From positions 164,389-185,805 of the forward strand of contig BJOX01000144.1 of assembly GCA_009731375.1 (NCBI GenBank): 21,417 bases of DNA, written 5' to 3'. A program made the position numbers and the translations under genes. This DNA comes from Paulinella micropora (Eukaryota; Cercozoa; Imbricatea; Euglyphida). Of the stretch, positions 1-9,342 are shown one piece after another. The first letter of the stretch is position 1. Each line of letters begins with the position of its first letter. The notes beneath the pieces are model-generated. The model saw only the letters and a program-made list of their open reading frames with translations. It made no database searches and was not told the origin of the DNA.

Positions 1-202
1 CGGCTCTTGGACTAACGGCTTCCTTTTCTTTCTCTTCTTCCTTATTCCTAGATTGCCTTTTTCTTCAACGTCCTTCCTCCTCTTCTTTTTCCAGAACACA
101 GTCTACCCGTGATTCCCATCCCGGACACATGCACAGTACACAAATTATTGTTTGATGTGAAACTGCGTTCCTTTGCAAGGACTACATTCCTTTGCGACAT
201 CT
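1..202 (+). repeat. Interspersed repeat R2, 3' part, ending at gap
   Basis: From about position 45 to 202 this matches the reverse complement of 9343-9500, including the end TTTGCGACATCT. In the second copy that end runs straight into an ATCT/GATA array, so the gap at 203 probably hides an (ATCT)n tail here. A non-coding body ending in a simple-repeat tail resembles a non-LTR retroposon or SINE 3' end. Positions 1-44 are pyrimidine-rich and do not match the second copy. No open frame of note was seen, and the family is not recognised. Confidence 0.6.
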
Positions 203-497
203 NNNNNNNNNNNNNNNNNNNNNNNNNNNNNNNNNNNNNNNNNNNNNNNNNNNNNNNNNNNNNNNNNNNNNNNNNNNNNNNNNNNNNNNNNNNNNNNNNN
301 NNNNNNNNNNNNNNNNNNNNNNNNNNNNNNNNNNNNNNNNNNNNNNNNNNNNNNNNNNNNNNNNNNNNNNNNNNNNNNNNNNNNNNNNNNNNNNNNNNNN
401 NNNNNNNNNNNNNNNNNNNNNNNNNNNNNNNNNNNNNNNNNNNNNNNNNNNNNNNNNNNNNNNNNNNNNNNNNNNNNNNNNNNNNNNNNNNNNNNNN
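203..497. other. Assembly gap (295 N)
   Basis: Run of N between the ATCT-type 3' end of R2 and the body of R1. It probably holds a microsatellite tail and the 5' part of R1, by comparison with the longer copy near 15240. Confidence 0.95.
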
Positions 498-920
498 TGC
501 CTTATGTGTGCCTAGCCATACACCTATAAGTCACATGCCGAAATAGCGACGGAAAGCACAATCCTGTTCCCTCAGGGTGCCCTTTCTCGCTTGTTGAGCC
601 CGGAATAAAACCCACGGTGCTCTGTCGGTTTATACTAGACTGTCGAACAGTCTCGAAACTCCATCTGCTTACTGGGCCCTCTGTAATGGAGGTGGGAGCT
701 CGTTCTGCAAGGGGCGCTTATGGAACGAGCCCTGGCCCCGCCTGGTACTAGGGAGGTTTGGTATCGCCTGTATCAGTCCCTTCCGTGCAAACATCACGGC
801 TTAGCTGGGCATCGGGTTAATACTTTACCCACAGACTTCCTTGGTTGACGAAATCCGAAGCTCCTTTTTTCTGACATTAGTCGATATTTCATCTATCTAT
901 CTATCTATCTATCTATCTAT
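498..920 (+). repeat. Interspersed repeat R1, copy 1, with (ATCT)n tail
   Basis: Body 498-890 is nearly identical to 15316-15707, and its last ~260 bp also match 7997-8260 and 8759-9020. All four copies end in CGATATTTC or CGATATCTC followed directly by (ATCT)n. The body contains the short inverted repeat GACTGTCGAACAGTC. A shared 3' boundary with a simple-repeat tail is typical of non-LTR retroposons and SINEs. No reverse transcriptase or other protein was recognised, and the short frames differ between copies by indels, so I treat it as non-coding. Confidence 0.75.
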
Positions 921-1270
921 GTTAATCTTGACATCGACAACAGACTTCACCAAGGCTAACAACCTGTGTATGTATGTATATATGTATGTATGTATGTATG
1001 CATGTATGTATGTATTTATGCGGGCATGTATGCATGTATGTATGTATGCATGTATGCATGCATGCATGCATGTATGTATGTATGTATGTATGTATGTGTG
1101 GATGTATGTATGGATGTATGTATGTATGTATGTATGTATGGATGTATGTATGTACGTATGCATACATGAATATGCATGCATACGTATGTATGTACGCATG
1201 CATGCATGCAATGCATGCATGCATGCATGTATGCATGCATGTATGTATGTATGTATGTATGATATGCAAC
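921..1270. repeat. ATGT/ATGC microsatellite
   Basis: After about 45 bp of unique sequence, an array of ATGT with ATGC, ATGG and ACGT variants runs from 968 to 1260. Long open frames here on both strands only translate the repeat. The array lies just downstream, in minus-strand terms, of the exon at 1271-1426, so it is probably intronic. Confidence 0.85.
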
Positions 1271-1426
1271 CGGTCGAAGTTCTGTTCGTTGACTTGGCGC
1301 TGCGGGTGTCGGTTGCTGGTCAGTTGTTTTGCCATTTTCTCCGCCTGTTTTGCCATTTTGTCCGACAACGTCTCCTGTCCGGACATCCCCGCCGCGGCCT
1401 GGCTTTGTAAGAATTGCTTTCGGCGA
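1271..1426 (-). CDS. Internal exon of unidentified minus-strand gene
   Basis: High-complexity sequence between two microsatellites, read on the minus strand. It is preceded by a pyrimidine-rich tract with a CTAAT branch-point-like motif and a CAG acceptor (AG at 1428-1427). The frame starts with one base, then 51 codons, then two bases before a possible GT donor at 1270-1269 (GTTGCA, weak). It contains KQFLQSQAAAGMSGQETLSD and, further on, KMAKQAEKMAKQLTSN, a Gln/Lys-rich helical-looking stretch. The splice phase fits the exon at 3139-3205: CG at that donor plus T here gives an Arg codon. An in-frame Met (codon 14) could instead be a start. I do not recognise the family. The acceptor is convincing and the donor less so. 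Confidence 0.6.
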
Positions 1427-1489
1427 CTGTAGGATTAGGAGAATAGGAGAGGGAGAGAGAGAGAGAGATAGATAGATAGAGAGAGATAG

Positions 1490-1552
<63 letters not shown>

Positions 1553-1651
1553 GAGTGAGAGAGAGAGAGATCTTGCGGTGCTATACTAGTAATAAATGTA
1601 GTAGTAGCAGTAGAAGTAGTGGTAGTAGTGGTAGCGGTAGTAGTAGTAGTG

Positions 1652-1702
<51 letters not shown>

Positions 1703-1703
1703 A

Positions 1704-1773
<70 letters not shown>

Positions 1774-1798
1774 GGTAGTAGTAGTAGTGGTGGTGGAG

Positions 1799-1857
<59 letters not shown>

Positions 1858-1858
1858 G

Positions 1859-1940
<82 letters not shown>

Positions 1941-1946
1941 CATTAA

Positions 1947-1980
<34 letters not shown>

Positions 1981-2011
1981 GCCATTAGCTGCATCAGTAC
2001 GCCTCAGATAT

Positions 2012-2090
<79 letters not shown>

Positions 2091-2149
2091 GTATTAGTAG
2101 TAGTAGTAGTAGTAGTAGTCGTAGTAGTAGTAGTAGTAGTAGTGATAGC

Positions 2150-2225
<76 letters not shown>

Positions 2226-2282
2226 CTGGTGGTGGTAGTGGTGGTGGTGGTGGCAGTAGTAGTAGTAGAAGTAGTAGTAATG

Positions 2283-2339
<57 letters not shown>

Positions 2340-2345
2340 GTAGTT

Positions 2346-2399
<54 letters not shown>

Positions 2400-2902
2400 C
2401 TAATACTAGTACTAGTACTAGTACTAGTACCAGTACTAGTACTAGTACAAGTACTAGTACAAGTACTAGTTGTACTAGTAGTACTAGTAGTAGTAGTAGT
2501 AGTAGTAGTAGTTCTCCACCTCCTCTTCCCCCTCCTTCCCCCTCCCTCCCCCTCCCTCCTCCTCCCTCCCTTCCTCCTCCTCCTTCCTCCTTCCTTCCTC
2601 CTTCCTTCCTCCTCCCTTCCTCCTCCCTCCTCCTTCCTCCTCCTTCCTTCCTTCCTCCCTTCCTTCCTTCTTTCCTTCTTCCTTCTTCTTCTTCTTCTTC
2701 TTCTTCTTCTTCTTCTTCTTCTTCTTCTTCTTCTTCTTCTTCTTCTTCTTCTTCTTCTTCTTCTTCTTCTTCTTCTTCTTCTTCTTCTTCTTCTTCTTCT
2801 TCTTCTTCTCCTCCTCCTCCTCCTCCTGCTCCTTCTTCTTCTTCTTCTTCTTCTTCTTCTTCTTCTTCTTCTTCTTCTTCTTCNNNNNNNNNNNNNNNNN
2901 NN

Positions 2903-2947
<45 letters not shown>

Positions 2948-2954
2948 GCTGCTG

Positions 2955-3020
<66 letters not shown>

Positions 3021-3138
3021 CACCTCCTCCTCCTCCTCCTCCTACTACTACTACTACTACCACTACCACCACCACCACCACCACAACCACAGCCACCTAC
3101 CTCAACCAGTACTACTACTACCACTACTACTATCCGAC
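1427..3138 (-). repeat. Microsatellite-filled intron of minus-strand gene (GA, AGT, ATT, CCT/CTT, ACT arrays)
   Basis: Between the two minus-strand exons lie, in plus orientation: GA/GATA (1446-1569), AGT with GGT islands (1598-1940), ATT (1941-2090), AGT (2090-2400), alternating ACTAGT (2400-2475), AGT again, CCT/CCTT (2512-2690), TTC (2690-2883), a 19-N gap and ACT (2903-3120). All frames read homopolymer-like protein and are not genes. Inferred intron length is 1712 bp including the gap. Confidence 0.65.
2512..2883. repeat. Homopyrimidine CCT/CTT tract
   Basis: About 370 bp with almost only C and T on the plus strand, first CCTCC/CCTTCC variants, then a nearly perfect (TTC)n of about 190 bp interrupted by a CTCC block near 2810. 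GAA/TTC tracts of this length are known to form triplex (H-DNA). The array ends at an N gap. Confidence 0.9.
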
Positions 3139-3205
3139 CGGGTCAGTATAAAAGCTTCTTGTGGAGTCAGGGTCACTTTCAGTCGGCCCTGCAGCAGCTC
3201 GGACG
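3139..3205 (-). CDS. Internal exon of unidentified minus-strand gene (upstream of 1271-1426)
   Basis: Minus-strand exon of 67 bp. It follows a long poly-T/TTTTG tract and a CCAG acceptor (AG at 3207-3206), and ends before a GT at 3138-3137. In the frame that starts after two bases it reads ELLQGRLKVTLTPQEAFILT. The final CG is completed by the first base of the next exon. An inner acceptor (CTGCAG) would start the exon in phase 0 at GGC in the same frame. The sequence is complex and unlike its surroundings. The product is not recognised. Confidence 0.55.
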
Positions 3206-3268
3206 CTGGCGTATCAACAAAACAAACAAAATAAAAACAAAAACAAAAACAAAAACAAAAAAAAAAAA

Positions 3269-3322
<54 letters not shown>

Positions 3323-3410
3323 NNNNNNNNNNAAGAAAAGCATACATCATTAGATGCAGGCTTAGGCAGGGCGTTTTTGTGTATTTCTTAGGCTGTACTC
3401 TGAATTGAGA
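3206..3410. repeat. A-rich tract and short unique segment
   Basis: AACAA/AAAAC repeats grade into a pure poly-A run of about 50 bp, cut by a 10-N gap at 3323-3332. On the minus strand this is a T-rich tract in the right place for a polypyrimidine tract of the 3139-3205 exon. Positions 3333-3410 are unique with no evident feature. Confidence 0.75.
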
Positions 3411-3425
3411 TATCTACTTATCTAC

Positions 3426-3479
<54 letters not shown>

Positions 3480-3540
3480 CTATCTATCTCTATCTATCTC
3501 TATCTATCTCTATATCTATCTATATATCTATCTATCTATA

Positions 3541-3589
<49 letters not shown>

Positions 3590-3602
3590 GTCTGTCTATC
3601 TG

Positions 3603-3646
<44 letters not shown>

Positions 3647-3691
3647 CCCTACAGACCTAAACCATGATGCAACTACTACTTAGATAGACAG

Positions 3692-3736
<45 letters not shown>

Positions 3737-3814
3737 CCCTACATACCTAGACTATGATGCAACTACTACTGGTATCGACATAGATTAGGTAGGTAGGTAG
3801 GTAAGTAGATAGAC

Positions 3815-3869
<55 letters not shown>

Positions 3870-3900
3870 CAGATAGATAGACAGACAATCCGTACATACA
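3411..3900. repeat. ATCT arrays, a duplicated 37-bp spacer, then GATA array
   Basis: ATCT from 3416 to about 3645 and from 3691 to 3737, each followed by a diverged copy of a spacer beginning CTACCCTACA and ending GATGCAACTACTACT (3645-3681 and 3733-3769). GATA from about 3785 to 3890 is the same motif on the other strand, so the two arrays can pair. Confidence 0.85.
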
Positions 3901-3957
3901 AGCACACACACACACACATGCATACACATGCACACACACACACACACACATACACAT

Positions 3958-3994
<37 letters not shown>

Positions 3995-4039
3995 CACACA
4001 CACACACATACACACACACACACACACACATATGCACAC

Positions 4040-4087
<48 letters not shown>

Positions 4088-4128
4088 ACACACACACACA
4101 TGCACACGCACGCATACATACCCGCACA
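3901..4128. repeat. CA microsatellite
   Basis: About 220 bp of (CA)n with scattered ATGCA and ATA interruptions. No coding content. Confidence 0.9.
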
Positions 4129-4258
4129 CAACATAACAACAAGAACAACAAGAACAACAAGAACAACAAGAACAACAAAAACAACAAAAACAACAACAAC
4201 AACAACAGCAGCAGCAGCAGCAGCAACAGTTATTGGTTAATATTAATTAAATGATTGG

Positions 4259-4296
<38 letters not shown>

Positions 4297-4331
4297 CGAC
4301 GACGACGACGACGACGACGACAACGACAACG

Positions 4332-4380
<49 letters not shown>
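4129..4380. repeat. AAC/ACG trinucleotide array
   Basis: AACAAG, AAC and GCA repeats, then AAC with an internal ACG block at about 4297-4320. A unique AT-rich spacer at 4229-4258 resembles the tail junction (TTAATTAAAT) of the repeat units that follow. Confidence 0.85.
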
Positions 4381-4381
<1 letters not shown>

Positions 4382-4515
4382 AGTACAGTGAGCATGCTCT
4401 GGCGTCCCGAGTCGGCTGGGGATGATTAGACATTTATTACTTGTCTTTAAGTGGCGCTTGAAGGCCGTTAGCCACGCACCATCATGCTATTGATTTAGTT
4501 ACTTTAATTAAATTC

Positions 4516-4546
<31 letters not shown>

Positions 4547-4619
4547 GCAACAACAACAACAACCAACAACAACAACAACAACAATCAACAAAAGCAACAA
4601 AACAACAACAACAACAACC

Positions 4620-4656
<37 letters not shown>

Positions 4657-4660
4657 TTGT
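4381..4660 (+). repeat. SINE-like unit S1 with (AAC)n tail
   Basis: Body about 4385-4515, beginning GTGAGCATGCTCTGGCGTCC and ending TTAATTAAATTC, followed by a long (AAC)n with minor variants to about 4656. Shared with the other S units: CTCTGGCGTCCC, GGCTGGGGATGA, GAAGGCCGTTAGCCA and GCACCATCATG, then an AT-rich end. Non-coding. A tRNA-type internal promoter could not be shown. It lies in the stretch upstream of the plus-strand gene. Confidence 0.65.
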
Positions 4661-4690
4661 TTACATTTTATTATCATTATTACTGAATTG

Positions 4691-4747
<57 letters not shown>

Positions 4748-4828
4748 AACAAGTGGCGCTCGAAGGCCGTTAGCCATGCACCATCATGCCATTGGTTTAA
4801 TTACTTTAACTAACAACAACAATAACAA

Positions 4829-4876
<48 letters not shown>

Positions 4877-5130
4877 CGACGACGACGACGACGACGACGA
4901 CAACAACAACGACGACGACGACAACAACAACAACGACTTTTAATCACTTTGTTTAAATTTATTAATATTATTAAATTCAACAACAACAACAATAACCACA
5001 AGAAGAAGAAGAAGAAGAAGAAGAAGAAGAAGAAGAAGAAGAAGAAGAAGAACAACAACAACAACAACAACAACAACAAGTACTCTGTTAAAATTTTATT
5101 ATCATTATTATTAAATTGAACAACAACAAC
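4661..5130 (+). repeat. Partial S units with long (AAC)n/(ACG)n/(AAG)n tails
   Basis: An AT-rich S-type end lies at about 4657-4690. A 5'-truncated S unit runs about 4753-4812 (AAGTGGCGCTCGAAGGCCGT onward). Further tail junctions are at about 4937-4980 and 5080-5118. Tails are AAC with an ACG block (4877-4935) and an AAG block (5000-5051). All units point the same way. Confidence 0.6.
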
Positions 5131-5252
5131 AACAACAACAACAACAGGCTCTGGCGTCCCGTCGGCTGGGGATGAAAGTTGCAAGTGAAGGCCGTAGCCA
5201 CACACCATCTTGCATTTTAAGTACTTTGTTTTTTATTATTATTATTAAATTG

Positions 5253-5284
<32 letters not shown>

Positions 5285-5500
5285 CCAACAACAACAACAA
5301 CAACGACATTCCCTTCTTTCTTTATTTTTTGTTTCATATTACGAGCATTAGAGATATATAGTTTTAGCAGGCTCTGGCGTCCCGTCGGCCGGGGATGAAA
5401 GTGGCGAGTGAAGGCCGTAGCCACACACCATCTTGCATTAATCAGTTTATTTAAATTTATTATTATTAAATTCAACAACAACAACAACAACAACAACATC
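5131..5500 (+). repeat. Two near-identical S units in tandem
   Basis: Units at about 5147-5252 and 5368-5473 share CAGGCTCTGGCGTCCCGTCG, GGGGATGAAAGT, GTGAAGGCCGTAGCCACACA and an end in TTATTATTATTAAATT followed by (CAA)n. Both lack the middle segment seen in the 4385 unit. Confidence 0.7.
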
Positions 5501-5576
5501 TTCTTGTCTTTAAGTGGGTTTAAGGCCGTCATCCATGCACCATCATGCCACTGGTTTAATTACAGTAATTAAATTT

Positions 5577-5638
<62 letters not shown>

Positions 5639-5730
5639 AACAACAACAACAACAACAACAACACTGATTTAGTTAATATTATTAATATTAATTAGATTGT
5701 TCGACAACTGTTGTATTATTATTAAATTGT

Positions 5731-5772
<42 letters not shown>
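5501..5772 (+). repeat. Further partial S units with AAC tails
   Basis: About 5502-5578 (CTTGTCTTTAAGTGG, AAGGCCGTC, CACCATCATGCCA) and 5664-5732 (3' end only, with TTAGATTGTTCGACAACTGT). Each is followed by (AAC)n. The 5664 fragment matches the 3' end of the unit at 5957-6143. Confidence 0.6.
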
Positions 5773-5783
5773 CCTTCCTCTAC

Positions 5784-5902
5784 CTTCTGTCTTCCTCTTC
5801 TCCCTCTTGGTAGGCTAGTTCTCCTCGCTCTTGTCTGCCTCTCTCACTACGTTTCCTCCTCTCCCTCCCCTGTTGCTGACCACTATAGTGCACGTCCTCT
5901 GG
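5784..5902 (-). CDS. Possible minus-strand coding segment, Arg/Glu-rich
   Basis: In an island of unique pyrimidine-rich sequence between AAC tails, the minus strand is open from about 5902 to a potential donor at 5783-5782 (AAG|GTAGAG). It reads PEDVHYSGQQQGRERRK, then an Arg/Glu-rich stretch ending in EGEEED. No convincing acceptor with a pyrimidine tract was found, and the phase 2 end does not fit directly to the exon at 3139-3205. If real, at least one exon is missing between them, or it belongs elsewhere. The plus strand shows only a CT-rich low-complexity region. Confidence 0.25.
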
Positions 5903-5956
5903 CTCCCTTTTCCTCTATCTATATTTTTTTTTGTTTTTGAGCCTCTGGATCATATA

Positions 5957-6143
5957 GTGCAGTGAGCAAGCTCTGGCGTCTCGATCGGCACGAGATGACT
6001 AGATTATTTTCTGGAAGTGGCATATATCTGGGGGTATACATACGAGTCGAAAGCCACACACCAACTTGCCACTGGTTCAGTTAATATTGTTTAATATTAA
6101 TTAGATTGCTCTGCAACTGTTGTATTATTATCATTAAATTTTA
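5957..6143 (+). repeat. Longest S unit with AAC tail
   Basis: Begins GTGCAGTGAGCAAGCTCTGG, contains GAAAGCCACACACCAACTTG, and ends in TTATCATTAAATTTTACAAC. At about 187 bp it is the fullest copy and carries a middle segment missing from the short ones. Its tail continues as (AAC)n with short interruptions to about 6410. Confidence 0.65.
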
Positions 6144-6258
6144 CAACAACAACAGCAACAACAACAACAACAACAACAACATTGTTATCAGTCAATTTTA
6201 CAACAACAACAACAACAGATCTAACAACAACAGATCTAACAACAACAACAACAAGGCT

Positions 6259-6328
<70 letters not shown>

Positions 6329-6420
6329 CAACAACAACAACAACAACAACAAGAACAACAACAACAACAAGAATAACAAGAATAACAAAAGCAATAATAA
6401 GAATAACAATGACAACAATT
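6144..6420. repeat. AAC array
   Basis: (AAC)n with CAGATCTAACAA interruptions and AAG/AAT variants at the right end. Poly-Q, poly-T or poly-N reading frames here have no splice context and are not called as genes. Confidence 0.85.
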
Positions 6421-6987
6421 ATATCAAAAACTAGGCAAAATAAATACCATGTGTCGTCAGGAACTGATGCAGGGACCTGAACAAGATTTTAATGATGCCA
6501 TGGTGTCAAATCAAACGGGTGGTCATCTGCAAACCACAACTTTTGTCGACCAGCAACCAAGCATTACCTGATGAAGCTAAGCTCTTGAGCCTGAAGCACA
6601 TCTGCGTCCAGGCGTCCATAAGACATACGAGATCTCCACCAGACGATGAAAGCAGACCAACAAAAGACTCCGAGCGCTCTCTTTTCGAAATTAATTGAGT
6701 GGGTCGGGAAAACAGCGGGTTTCGCGGACGGTGAAAGGCATTGAAACGGAGGAAAGAGCCAACCGTTTTTTTCATATCAAGAAGCAAAATTGTCTTGACA
6801 AGTGGATATCGATTTCCATGTGCTGCTGACTTTGCTTCGAGCCAGGTAGACCGCTTTCTATGGATGTCTTAAATATGTATGTATGATACAATGCGTCGCG
6901 CAAGTTCGAACAAGTTTGAAAATTCTGACAGCGGCAGAGACAGAGATGTGTCGAAGTAATTTTTTTTCAATTTTTTATTTTCCACAG
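6421..6987. other. Unique-sequence island upstream of plus-strand gene
   Basis: About 570 bp free of microsatellite. Plus-strand frames of 40 codons (6449-6571) and 68 codons (6492-6698) and a minus-strand frame of 93 codons (6506-6787) overlap one another, and none has decisive splice or start evidence. The right end is a T-rich tract ending TTTTCCACAG, a good splice acceptor for the exon at 6988. The segment could be promoter and 5' untranslated region, an earlier exon plus intron, or an old mobile-element fragment. No promoter motif was recognised. Confidence 0.4.
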
Positions 6988-7064
6988 GTCTCCATGAGTG
7001 TAGAAGTAATTAGCCCTAGCCCTCCTCCTGGCCCTCCTCCCGACCCTCCTGCTCTTGCTTTTAC
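6988..7064 (+). CDS. Exon 1 of the plus-strand gene (Pro-rich; possible N-terminus)
   Basis: A 77-bp exon between TTTTATTTTCCACAG and a strong GTAAGT donor. In phase 0 it reads [20 protein letters not shown] and ends in ALAF plus two bases of a Thr codon. The ATG at 6994 is a plausible start, giving a Pro-rich N-terminus that is probably disordered. The frame stays open upstream of the acceptor, so an unspliced or longer first exon is possible. The phase 2 end matches the next exon exactly. No known domain was recognised. Confidence 0.65.
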
Positions 7065-7263
7065 GTAAGTTAAGTGAAATCTTACCAATCGGCGTACCCA
7101 CCCACCCACCCACCCATCCACCCATCCATCCATCCATCCATCCATCCATCCATCCATCCAGCTATCCATCCATCCATCCATCCATCCATCCATCCATCCA
7201 TACGCGAATACACGAAATTTTACACGCATACTTACATGTATGCATCTTTTTCTTTTTCTGCAG
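7065..7263 (+). repeat. Intron 1 with CCAT/CCCA microsatellite
   Basis: A 199-bp intron from GTAAGT to TTTTTCTTTTTCTGCAG, holding (CCCA)n and (CCAT)n at about 7095-7200. It has the best-defined donor, pyrimidine tract and acceptor of any intron in the window. Confidence 0.7.
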
Positions 7264-7300
7264 TGCAGAGGAATTCCCCGCCGTTCCTCAGGCGATGGAG
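7264..7300 (+). CDS. Exon 2 of the plus-strand gene
   Basis: A 37-bp exon. Its first base completes the Thr codon from exon 1, then twelve codons read [12 protein letters not shown], followed by a GTATAT donor. It ends in phase 0. All upstream acidic-exon copies (10441 and later) and the intact one at 11775 also begin in phase 0. The short length is unusual but in line with the other exons here. Confidence 0.65.
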
Positions 7301-7434
7301 GTATATTTTTCTAGCTGTGTATATATCTATTTATTTGTGTATCTATCTATCTACCTATCGGTCTGTCTGTGGAAGTTGTTTGTTGAGCTATCGAGGTGTT
7401 GAGCTATAGATCAACAACCAAACTCACGCACAAC

Positions 7435-7492
<58 letters not shown>

Positions 7493-7529
7493 GTCTGTCT
7501 GTCTGTCTGTCTGTTGTCTGTCTGTCTAC

Positions 7530-7626
<97 letters not shown>

Positions 7627-7639
7627 CTCTATCTATCTC

Positions 7640-7673
<34 letters not shown>

Positions 7674-7698
7674 CATCCATCTATCCATCCTATCCATC

Positions 7699-7793
<95 letters not shown>

Positions 7794-7822
7794 ATCTAAG
7801 ATATCTATCTACCTATCTAAGA

Positions 7823-7920
<98 letters not shown>

Positions 7921-7996
7921 GTCTATCTATCTATCTATCTATCCATCTATCTATCTATCTATCTATCTATCGATCGATCTATCTATCTATCTATCT
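7301..7996. repeat. ATCT array (intron 2)
   Basis: Begins as unique intron sequence; (ATCT)n with CTGT, CCAT and TTCT variants runs from about 7336 to 7996. Long plus-strand frames reading Tyr-Leu-Ser-Ile repeats are translations of ATCT and not genes. Confidence 0.9.
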
Positions 7997-8260
7997 GGTT
8001 TATACTAGACTGTCGAACAGTCTCGAAACTCCATCTGCTTACTGGGTCCTCTGTAATGGAGGTGGGAGCTCGTTCTGCAAGGAGCGCTTATGGAACAAGC
8101 CCTGGCCCCGCCTGGTACTAGGGAGCTTTGGTATCGCCTGTATCAGTCCCTTCCGTGCAAACATCACGGCTTAGCTGGGCATCGGGTTAATACTTTACCC
8201 ATAGACTTCCTTGGTTGACGAAATCAGAAGCTCCTTTTTTCTGACATTAGTCGATATCTC
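7997..8260 (+). repeat. Repeat R1, copy 2 (3' module only)
   Basis: Starts at TTTATACTAGACTG directly after (ATCT)n and ends in CGATATCTC directly before (ATCT)n. Over about 260 bp it differs from the matching part of copy 1 by only scattered substitutions. It lacks the 5' ~130 bp present in copies 1 and 4. Confidence 0.8.
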
Positions 8261-8345
<85 letters not shown>

Positions 8346-8408
8346 ACTAACTAACTAACTATCTATCCATCCATCCCTCCCTCCATCCATCCATCCATCC
8401 ATCTATCC

Positions 8409-8500
<92 letters not shown>

Positions 8501-8546
8501 ATATCTACCTATCTACCTACCTACCTACCTACCTATCTATCTATCA

Positions 8547-8614
<68 letters not shown>

Positions 8615-8706
8615 GTCTATCTATCTATCTATCTATCCATCTCACTATGTATGTATTAAGGGTCTTCCAGATGTTCAGTGATCGTTTTTGGAGGGTCAAT
8701 TCAACA

Positions 8707-8758
<52 letters not shown>
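8261..8758. repeat. ATCT arrays around a short unique piece
   Basis: (ATCT)n with AACT, CCAT and ACCT blocks at 8261-8643 and again 8707-8757. Between them, 8644-8706 holds GTTCAGTGATCGTTTTTGGA followed by GGGTCAATTCAACAA, which recurs at 9066-9100. Confidence 0.85.
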
Positions 8759-8760
<2 letters not shown>

Positions 8761-9020
8761 TATACTAGACTGTCGAACAGTCTCGAAACTCCATCTGCTT
8801 ACTGGGCCCTCTGTAATGGAGGTGGGAGCTCGTTCTGCAAGGGGCGCTTTATGGAACGAGCCCTGGCCCCGCCTGGTACTAGGAAGCTTTGGTATTGCCT
8901 GTATCAGTCCCTTCCGTGCAAACATCACGGCTTAGCTGGGCATCGGGTTAATACTTTACCCACAGACTTCCTGGTTGACGAAATCAGAAGCTCCTTTTTT
9001 CTGACATTAGTCGATATTTC
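8759..9020 (+). repeat. Repeat R1, copy 3 (3' module only)
   Basis: Same start point (TTTATACTAGACTG) as copy 2 and same 3' end, again with (ATCT)n on both sides. A one-base insertion relative to copy 1 (GCGCTTTATGG versus GCGCTTATGG) shifts the short frame, as also seen in copy 4. Confidence 0.8.
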
Positions 9021-9191
9021 ATCTATCTATCTATCTATCTATCATCTATTCATCTCTCTATGTATGTTCAGTTATCGTTTTTGGAGAGTCAATTCAACAA
9101 AATCAGGAAAAGCCAAGTGACAAAGGATGAAGAGGTGAGTGGGTAGATAGATAGATAGATAGACAGACAGGTAGATAGATAGACAGACAGG

Positions 9192-9243
<52 letters not shown>

Positions 9244-9270
9244 AAGTTAGATAGATAGATAGATAGATAT

Positions 9271-9340
<70 letters not shown>

Positions 9341-9342
9341 GA
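9021..9342. repeat. ATCT tail, short repeat R3, then GATA array
   Basis: (ATCT)n tail of R1 copy 3 to about 9045. R3 lies at 9066-9100 (GTTCAGTTATCGTTTTTGGA and on). The GATA array at about 9142-9340 is the tail of the minus-strand R2 copy that follows. Confidence 0.8.

Noticed and set aside
1435-3151. Frames of over 500 codons on both strands reading poly-Val, poly-Leu, poly-Ser, poly-Thr
   Set aside because: Trinucleotide arrays give homopolymer frames in every register, and they run through an N gap.
4385-6143. tRNA-derived head with A and B boxes in the S units
   Set aside because: Partial resemblance only (TGGCGTCCCGAGTCGG, ACGAGTCGAAAGCC). Spacing and consensus do not hold across copies, and no cloverleaf can be drawn with confidence.
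6506-6787. 93-codon minus-strand frame as a gene
   Set aside because: It overlaps two plus-strand frames of similar size, has no splice or start context and no recognised motif. Kept only as part of the unique island.
7095-7200. CCAT/CCCA arrays as telomere-like repeats
   Set aside because: Four-base period with no TTAGGG or TTTAGGG-type unit; it lies inside a well-bounded intron.
7396-8121. Long frames of Tyr-Leu-Ser-Ile repeats (also at 9859, 11725, 14784, 15538 and elsewhere)
   Set aside because: They are (ATCT)n translated. The 12-bp period of a 4-bp repeat has no stop codon in any frame, so length means nothing. The real coding parts are short complex islands with splice sites.
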